This document shows, piece by piece, positions 7,055-11,072 of a DNA stretch of 11,072 nucleotides. Position numbers and translations under genes: made by a program. Numbering within the stretch: the stretch's first letter is position 1; the number at the start of each line of letters is the position of its first letter. This DNA is from Spirochaetaceae bacterium (GTDB lineage: Bacteria; Spirochaetota; Spirochaetia; PWKH01). The stretch is taken from positions 1-11,072 of the forward strand of contig PWNW01000316.1 in assembly GCA_003557605.1 (NCBI GenBank), read 5' to 3'. The notes below the pieces were generated by a model. That model did not search any database, was not told the origin of the DNA, and saw nothing but the letters and a program-made list of their open reading frames with translations.

Positions 7055-7095
7055 TCATTATGAAAATTGCCTTTCATTGGCTAAAGAATAATAAC

Positions 7096-7320
7096 CTATG
7101 TCTTCAGAAACATTTCCACATCAATCCTGGATTGTCGCAAGATAGCTTTCATCGTTCCTTCCGGTATATCTCCGGGATGATTAGGGATTGTAGTTCTCGC
7201 CCTTGTTTTTGGATTCCACCAGATTTCATGGCTGCCCCTTGCATGGCGGTCAAATTCAAAACCCAGCTTTTTGAATTTTTTTGTACACTTTCTGTAGTCG
7301 TAACCGGCGAGTCTGCCCAT
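7096..7320 (-). CDS. hicA: HicA-type toxin (mRNA interferase)
   Basis: 74 residues, the usual HicA size. The dsRBD-like fold is recognisable: a helix of KCTKKFKKLGFEF (11-23), the catalytic-strand motif RGSHEIW with active-site His31 (28-34), then TTIPNHPGDIPEGTMKAILRQ (43-63) matching the family's end. HicA cleaves mRNA and tmRNA independently of ribosomal A-site positioning in many homologues. Its ATG overlaps the hicB stop by one base (TAATG), so the two are translationally coupled, with antitoxin first. Key residues look intact, so it should be active unless neutralised. Confidence 0.9.
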   Translation of the reverse strand: MGRLAGYDYRKCTKKFKKLGFEFDRHARGSHEIWWNPKTRARTTIPNHPGDIPEGTMKAILRQSRIDVEMFLKT

Positions 7321-7562
7321 TATATTCCTACAGGGACATCAAGTTCTATGTGATCTGAGATCGGTTTTAAGGAAGGCGGTATAGGGTCTTCATGCTCAAT
7401 ATAGGAATCAATTAATTTTCTGGCCACATCCTGTGCAATTTCTACAGTTTCAGCAAGTGTTCTTCCCTGGGCAACCAGCCCGGGAATATCATCAGATTCA
7501 GCAAGAAATTGGCCGTTTTCAACCTTAGATACTTTCAAATGTACAGAATACATATTTTCCAT
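7320..7562 (-). CDS. hicB: HicB-type antitoxin, short form
   Basis: 80 residues (77 from the second ATG) forming the partial RNase-H-like HicB fold: YSVHLKVSKVENGQFLAESDD, then IPGLVAQGRTLAETVEIAQD with the conserved DDIPGLVAQG turn, and a C-terminal strand ending in VPVGI. It lacks the C-terminal helix-turn-helix or ribbon-helix-helix found in longer HicB proteins, so it may not be an efficient DNA-binding autorepressor by itself. Start choice: the predicted transcript start falls at about 7562. The ATG at 7562 would therefore be leaderless, whereas the ATG at 7553 has GGA 4 nt upstream; the latter may be the true start. Confidence 0.88.
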   Translation of the reverse strand: MENMYSVHLKVSKVENGQFLAESDDIPGLVAQGRTLAETVEIAQDVARKLIDSYIEHEDPIPPSLKPISDHIELDVPVGI

Positions 7563-7568
7563 ATAATA

Positions 7569-7597
7569 ATCATACTTCTAATTTTAATTTTTGGCAA
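7569..7597 (-). promoter_or_regulatory. hicB: Promoter of hicBA
   Basis: Minus-strand TTGCCA (7597-7592), a 17-nt spacer and TATGAT (7574-7569), each 5 of 6 to consensus. It sits in a strongly AT-rich patch (18 of 60 bases are G or C in 7561-7620). The predicted start lies within a few bases of the first hicB ATG. Confidence 0.65.
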
Positions 7598-7820
7598 TCT
7601 TGCTAATGCGTAGTTGCGGCAGATCCGTGAAACAGAAGTTGACAGTTACCCAGACCTTTGATGATTTCCGAAATGTTCCTAGATGTAGATGGGGAAATAT
7701 GTGGTCAGTTGAGAAGCATTACTGCTTACCTTAATAATGCTTCATGGTATGCCGTCTTGCCGCATCAGCTAGCCGGCGCTTGAAATCGCTCTTCTTAAAT
7801 ACCAATCTCTCGGTAATACA

Positions 7821-7919
7821 GACAGCTTCCAGCCCCTCACCCCTGATGACATCAAAGAGATCAGAAAGGAGATCAGCAAGCTGGAACACTCAGATCGGTA
7901 TGATGTGAAGCATTGGTGA
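7821..7919 (+). pseudogene. 3' remnant of a second HIT gene copy
   Basis: In frame it reads from DSFQPLTPDDIKEIRKEI to DVKHW and a TGA stop: 32 residues that differ from the intact HIT protein at three positions (Arg to Lys, Thr to Ser, Tyr to His). Two of the five base changes are silent. No start, histidine triad or upstream HIT sequence precedes it; similarity begins abruptly at 7821. It is therefore a fragment, left by duplication or brought in with an inserted segment. Confidence 0.85.
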
Positions 7920-7927
7920 TGATTTAC

Positions 7928-7944
7928 AGCCCGGCTGCCGGGCT
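7928..7944. terminator. Compact GC hairpin between the HIT remnant and the AEC gene
   Basis: AGCCCGG-CTG-CCGGGCT: a perfect 7-bp stem with a 3-nt loop, 17 nt beyond the AEC transporter stop on the minus strand. The preceding run on that strand is TTTTGAGG and no T-run follows, so it may act as a weak or factor-assisted terminator for the AEC gene. Confidence 0.5.
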
Positions 7945-7961
7945 CCAGGTCACCCTCAAAA

Positions 7962-8978
7962 TCATATAACTCCCGGCAGGGAAAGGAATATCATAATGTA
8001 GATCGGCAGGACCATGAGATAAAGAATATAGGTCACCAGAAGAACAAAGGAGGTGTTTGCTTCATTTACCTTTGCCTGCACGGCCATGATTGACAGTGTT
8101 GTACCGGGTGGGATATGCATCTGCAGAAATATCACCCATATGTGGGCGGGAGACAGTCCGGAGGGACGAAGCAGGAAAAAATATGCAGCAATGAACAGAA
8201 GGGGAAAGATGACCAGCCTGACGGCAGAAACAATAACCGCCAAGGTGATAATCTTTGATCCCTTCCTCACCGCAGCACGGTCAAAATCAGCAATAATTGC
8301 TCCAAGGCAAACGATCACCAGGGGAAACACAATAAGTCCAAGCTGCTCCAAAGCGGTGAACACATGATACAAAGGAAGCAGCGGATTACGAAGCACCGGC
8401 TGAAAACCTAGAGCTGCAAAAATCAGCCCTAGGATGATCCCGTAAATTGGAGGATTGAAAATCTCATTGAATTTCGGACGTTTCAGTGATCCCGAAACAA
8501 GATAGCTGCCGATTGCCCAGATCAGGGGACTCTGAACAACAGAAAACACCCCAATATACAGCAGCGGATCTGCAGTACCGAATGTATCCCTGATGACCGG
8601 TACGGTCAGGGGAAACACCTCAACCATGAAAAGCGGCAGGAAACCGGTATTGGCAAAGGTGCTCAGCGCAATGCCTGCACGTTTCTGGGTCCCTTCAAAT
8701 TTGAACAAGGTCAGAAGGGGTATGGAAAGTGCAAATCCGAGGGCGGTAAGAATGAGCGCTGCCAAAGGGAATACCAATGCATCGGTGATGTTTGATACAT
8801 CCATCATGCTCATTCTGATAAAGAAATAGACTGGAAGGGCAACCCGTACCACAAAGCGGCTCAGCTGCACAAAAAAATACCTGGAAAAGATATTTCCTTT
8901 ACGCAGCATGAACCCTATGAAGAAATATGTCACCAGCTGAAGCATGGCATAGATTACCGGTACTGCGTATGAACCCAT
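7962..8978 (-). CDS. AEC (auxin efflux carrier) family transporter
   Basis: 338 residues and about ten transmembrane helices arranged as two five-helix halves around a short polar middle. The first half has the typical crossover segment LSTFANTGFLPLFMVEVF, with the conserved Asn-Thr-Gly. The second half has IPPGTTLSIMAVQ and VNEANTSFVLLVTYILYLM. Bacterial AEC proteins move organic acids such as malate or malonate, or related anions, across the inner membrane; the substrate cannot be told from sequence. GGGG about 9 nt before the ATG could serve as ribosome site. The gene is 131 nt downstream of yeiH in the same direction and may be co-transcribed with it. No strong terminator separates the two. 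Confidence 0.88.
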   Translation of the reverse strand: MGSYAVPVIYAMLQLVTYFFIGFMLRKGNIFSRYFFVQLSRFVVRVALPVYFFIRMSMMDVSNITDALVFPLAALILTALGFALSIPLLTLFKFEGTQKRAGIALSTFANTGFLPLFMVEVFPLTVPVIRDTFGTADPLLYIGVFSVVQSPLIWAIGSYLVSGSLKRPKFNEIFNPPIYGIILGLIFAALGFQPVLRNPLLPLYHVFTALEQLGLIVFPLVIVCLGAIIADFDRAAVRKGSKIITLAVIVSAVRLVIFPLLFIAAYFFLLRPSGLSPAHIWVIFLQMHIPPGTTLSIMAVQAKVNEANTSFVLLVTYILYLMVLPIYIMIFLSLPGVI

Positions 8979-9109
8979 TGCTTTGTCCCCTGAAACGGGA
9001 AAACCATAATCACCGCATCCGCTTCAGTCCGGAAGTCAGTTCCAGCATTCCCGAAACATATCTGATATCTTATGTATACAGCAAGTTTCTCAAAGTGTCA
9101 TTAACCCGC

Positions 9110-10237
9110 CTAAAGGAGGGGAAATACCAGGTGGAGAAATGCCGTGCTGAGCAGCCCTACCACTGCGGCAGCAGCAAATCCCGTCAGAAACGGTTTTACC
9201 CCAAGAACGGCAAGGTCCTTCAAGCTGGTCCTGAGACCTACAGCAGCCAATGCAGCGACAAGCAGAAATACTGCGGTACGGGAGAGAAATGATATTCCCT
9301 CCATCCACACCTCCGATGACAGAACCCCCAGGATGTTTCCTGCAGACTGCAGTGAAAGGTCTCCCAGGGTACGTACTGCAGAGAGTGCGGCAAACCATAT
9401 CACGAAACCTGGGATGTACTTAAGAGAGGTCCGCAATCCGGAAGAAGCAGTCATCTTTGAACGGGAATACTTCAGTGAAATATAGGGAATAAGCACTGCC
9501 ATGAGCAGATTGCGAAGCAGTTTCGTCACCATCGCAATTTCCAGAACCTCGGGACTGCCGTATACCTGGGCATACATCAGGGCAGCTCCAGTCACCTGGG
9601 ATGTATCATGAACAGCGGTGCCGAGAAAATATCCTGCAAGGGCTCCGTCCCCTCTGAACACCCAATGGGCAATAACAGGATAGACCAGCAGGGCAGCCAT
9701 GCCGAAGACGGTAATCGTCGTAACGGCATAGCTCATCTCCTCATCACTGGCATCTATTGCAGGGCCTGCAGCAGCAATGGCTGAAACCCCGCATATAGAT
9801 GTTCCTACGGCAATAAGCGTCCCGAGGGTTTTGCTGATATTAAGCATCCGGCTGAGGGCAGTTACAATCAGAAGGGCGCCGATCACGGTGATCAGGACCA
9901 GGGGCAGTGCGGTAAGCCCGACATAGGCTGCCGAAGCAATACTCAATCTCAGACCCAGCAGTGCAATGCCGATTCTCAGGATGGTTTTCACCGAAAACCG
10001 TATTCCAGGCTGAAGTGCAGCGGGTAGGGCAACCAAATTCCCTAGGATAATTCCCATCAGCAGGGAAATCATGACGGAAGAGACGGGACTCTCATCAAAT
10101 CCCATCAACTGCTCCCCGATAAACCGGGACAGCATCACTGCTCCAGCAGCGATGATCATCACCGCGGCAATGCCCGGAACATGTTTTTTGATTTGGGACA
10201 GAAACGATGCAGTATTTTTCTGTATATCTTGAGCCAT
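9110..10237 (-). CDS. yeiH: YeiH/UPF0324 family membrane protein (putative sulfate exporter)
   Basis: 375 residues from the ATG at 10237-10235. An AGAGGG ribosome site lies about 9 nt upstream, and the family's usual cytoplasmic N-terminus begins here, so I reject a longer frame opening at 10315. About ten to eleven membrane helices are visible. Family signatures are GTSICGVSAIAA (145-156) and YFLGTAVHDTSQVTGAALMY (203-222). PSE-family proteins have been proposed to export sulfate or other sulfur anions after sulfonate breakdown; this is family knowledge, not something the sequence proves. In enterobacteria yeiH is paired with a LysR regulator; here the divergent neighbour is a ROK regulator. 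Confidence 0.9.
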   Translation of the reverse strand: MAQDIQKNTASFLSQIKKHVPGIAAVMIIAAGAVMLSRFIGEQLMGFDESPVSSVMISLLMGIILGNLVALPAALQPGIRFSVKTILRIGIALLGLRLSIASAAYVGLTALPLVLITVIGALLIVTALSRMLNISKTLGTLIAVGTSICGVSAIAAAGPAIDASDEEMSYAVTTITVFGMAALLVYPVIAHWVFRGDGALAGYFLGTAVHDTSQVTGAALMYAQVYGSPEVLEIAMVTKLLRNLLMAVLIPYISLKYSRSKMTASSGLRTSLKYIPGFVIWFAALSAVRTLGDLSLQSAGNILGVLSSEVWMEGISFLSRTAVFLLVAALAAVGLRTSLKDLAVLGVKPFLTGFAAAAVVGLLSTAFLHLVFPLL

Positions 10238-10322
10238 GATGCCTACCCTCTCTGCATCATAGATACCAGAAAACTGCATCGTGTTCCAGCATCTGAAGCT
10301 CAATGCATCATACATCCAGGTC

Positions 10323-10351
10323 TTGACACTTTTTAAAGTACTTTTTATAAG
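10323..10351 (+). promoter_or_regulatory. Consensus sigma-70 promoter of the ROK gene
   Basis: A perfect -35 TTGACA (10323-10328), 17-nt spacer, and TATAAG (10346-10351), 5 of 6 to consensus. The predicted start is at about 10358, the first base of the gene's ATG. The spacer contains the palindrome AAAGTACTTT (10335-10344). Confidence 0.75.
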
Positions 10352-10353
10352 TA

Positions 10354-10367
10354 TTGTATGTATACAA
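10354..10367. promoter_or_regulatory. Candidate autoregulatory operator: TTGTAT-GT-ATACAA
   Basis: A perfect inverted repeat of 6-bp arms around 2 bases. It covers the predicted transcript start and the start codon of the ROK gene, so binding would block initiation. ROK repressors commonly regulate themselves and a divergent neighbour. Binding by this protein is inferred. Confidence 0.5.
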
Positions 10368-11072
10368 AGAGAAGCGGCATCAGCACCCTGGCGGTGAAGG
10401 ATGCCAATATCAGTACGGTTCTGAACTCACTGAAACGGCATCACTCTGCTTCTGTCCAGGAGCTCTCTGCTGATACGGGACTCAGTGTGGTTACCGTCAA
10501 GGGGATCATTGATGCCTTGATTGAACAGGAGAGGGCCGTACCCGGAGAGCAGGCTCCCTCAACCGGCGGACGGCCGTCACGCTGTTACCTCTTTAATGAG
10601 ACACACCGCCTGGGGCTTCTGATGTTTGCCAGGGAGATCAGCGGGAAGGATGCTGTATGCCTTCGGGTGATTGATCTTTACGGCACCGTCATTGATGCTG
10701 ATGATGTTGTGAGTCCAAATATTACCCCCAATACACTGGAAACACTTGCCGCAGATAAGATCAGGGAGTTTGACCGCATACAGGCCCTGGGCATCGGTCT
10801 GCCCGGAGTTGAATACCAAGGGAAGATAGTCTCCCTGGATTATGAAGCCCTGGTGGGAACCTCCCTTGTTCAGGACCTGCAGTCCCGCTTCAGCATACCG
10901 GTTCTCATGGAGAACGATGTGAATGCAGCGGTGCTCGGCAGAGCCGGGAACAGTCCCCCCGAGCAAAGCATGGTATATATCTATTTTCCTCGGAAGTATC
11001 CCCCCGGGGCAGGCATTCTGGTGCACGGAAAACTGGTTAAGGGGGGCAGGCATTTTGCCGGTGAGATCGGAA
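10358..11072 (+). CDS. ROK-family transcriptional regulator (NagC/XylR-type), partial
   Basis: 238 codons are in the window and the C-terminus runs off the right edge (family about 380-400). The N-terminal winged helix-turn-helix (about 18-65) contains STVLNSLKRHHSASVQEL followed by LSVVTVKGIIDALIEQ. A linker, STGGRPSRCYLFN (68-80), has the usual GGRP. The ROK sugar-kinase-like domain then follows: LGIGLPGVE (144-152), ENDVNAAVLG (185-194) and GILVHGKLVKGGRHFAGEIG (219-238). The kinase-like Asp187 is present, but the Glu that usually follows the ALG strand is Arg195. ROK regulators bind a sugar or sugar phosphate and release DNA. It is divergent from yeiH. No Shine-Dalgarno precedes the ATG at 10358; the GTG at 10394 is the only plausible alternative but also lacks one. 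Confidence 0.88.
   Translation, partial: MYTKRSGISTLAVKDANISTVLNSLKRHHSASVQELSADTGLSVVTVKGIIDALIEQERAVPGEQAPSTGGRPSRCYLFNETHRLGLLMFAREISGKDAVCLRVIDLYGTVIDADDVVSPNITPNTLETLAADKIREFDRIQALGIGLPGVEYQGKIVSLDYEALVGTSLVQDLQSRFSIPVLMENDVNAAVLGRAGNSPPEQSMVYIYFPRKYPPGAGILVHGKLVKGGRHFAGEIG

Larger units (their letters stand above)
7821..7945 (+). repeat. Direct repeat copy 2: HIT gene 3' end plus hairpin
   Basis: Ungapped partner of 6924-7048. The hairpin core is conserved too (agccc...tgccgggct at 7928-7944 against 7031-7047), although the outer stem arms are not. Confidence 0.9.
7563..7961. other. Gene-poor junk or scar region between hicB and the AEC gene
   Basis: About 400 bases with no intact gene. 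It contains the hicBA promoter, a 9-bp inverted repeat (GAAGCATTA at 7713-7721, TAATGCTTC at 7735-7743), a short leftward open frame ending at 7731, the HIT 3' remnant, and the GC hairpin at 7928-7944. It reads as a recombination scar rather than a functional gene region. Confidence 0.6.

Noticed and set aside
6516..7058. Leftward open frame of 180 codons opposite the HIT gene
   Set aside because: The plus strand encodes a clear histidine-triad protein with promoter and ribosome site; the antisense product is Cys- and His-rich noise.
7563..7820. Insertion sequence remnant
   Set aside because: No transposase-like reading frame and no paired terminal inverted repeats at the edges; the 9-bp inverted repeat at 7713-7743 is a local hairpin only.
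10577..11053. Leftward open frame of 158 codons at the right edge
   Set aside because: It is antisense to the ROK regulator, whose helix-turn-helix and ENDVNAAVLG motif are on the plus strand.

Overview
This window looks like accessory chromosome from a free-living, probably anaerobic and carbohydrate-using bacterium. Promoters match the sigma-70 consensus and Shine-Dalgarno sites are mostly clear. The one solute-binding protein has a Sec signal without a lipobox, which favours a diderm cell over a Gram-positive one. A spirochaete is my best guess from the mix of genes, but nothing here fixes the taxon. There are no rRNA, tRNA or CRISPR features.

Left region (1-5782). A GntR/FCD regulator reads rightward. 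Divergent from it is a leftward five-gene unit: a URO-D-fold methyltransferase with an MtaA-like zinc motif, a periplasmic solute-binding protein, two ABC permeases, and an iron-sulfur L-cysteine desulfidase-like enzyme cut off by the window edge. The 126-nt divergent intergenic region holds back-to-back promoters and two small palindromes. Intercistronic hairpins lie on both sides of the binding-protein gene. No ABC ATPase is present. I read this as an inducible import-and-breakdown unit for a small methylated and/or sulfur-containing compound; the substrate is unknown.

Middle region (5853-7961). It contains a small four-helix membrane protein of unknown function (leftward), a HIT-family nucleotide hydrolase/transferase (rightward), and then a leftward hicB-hicA toxin-antitoxin pair. 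The last 99 bp of the HIT gene recur 897 bp further right with 5 mismatches, as a 3' remnant beyond the toxin-antitoxin pair, so hicBA sits between two imperfect direct copies of the HIT gene end. About 400 bases between hicB and the next gene hold no intact gene.

Right region (7962-11072). An AEC-family transporter and a YeiH-family (putative sulfate exporter) membrane protein read leftward. A ROK-family repressor reads rightward off the right edge, divergent from yeiH. Its consensus promoter puts the predicted transcript start on the start codon, and a 14-bp palindrome covers the same spot, suggesting a leaderless, self-regulated message.
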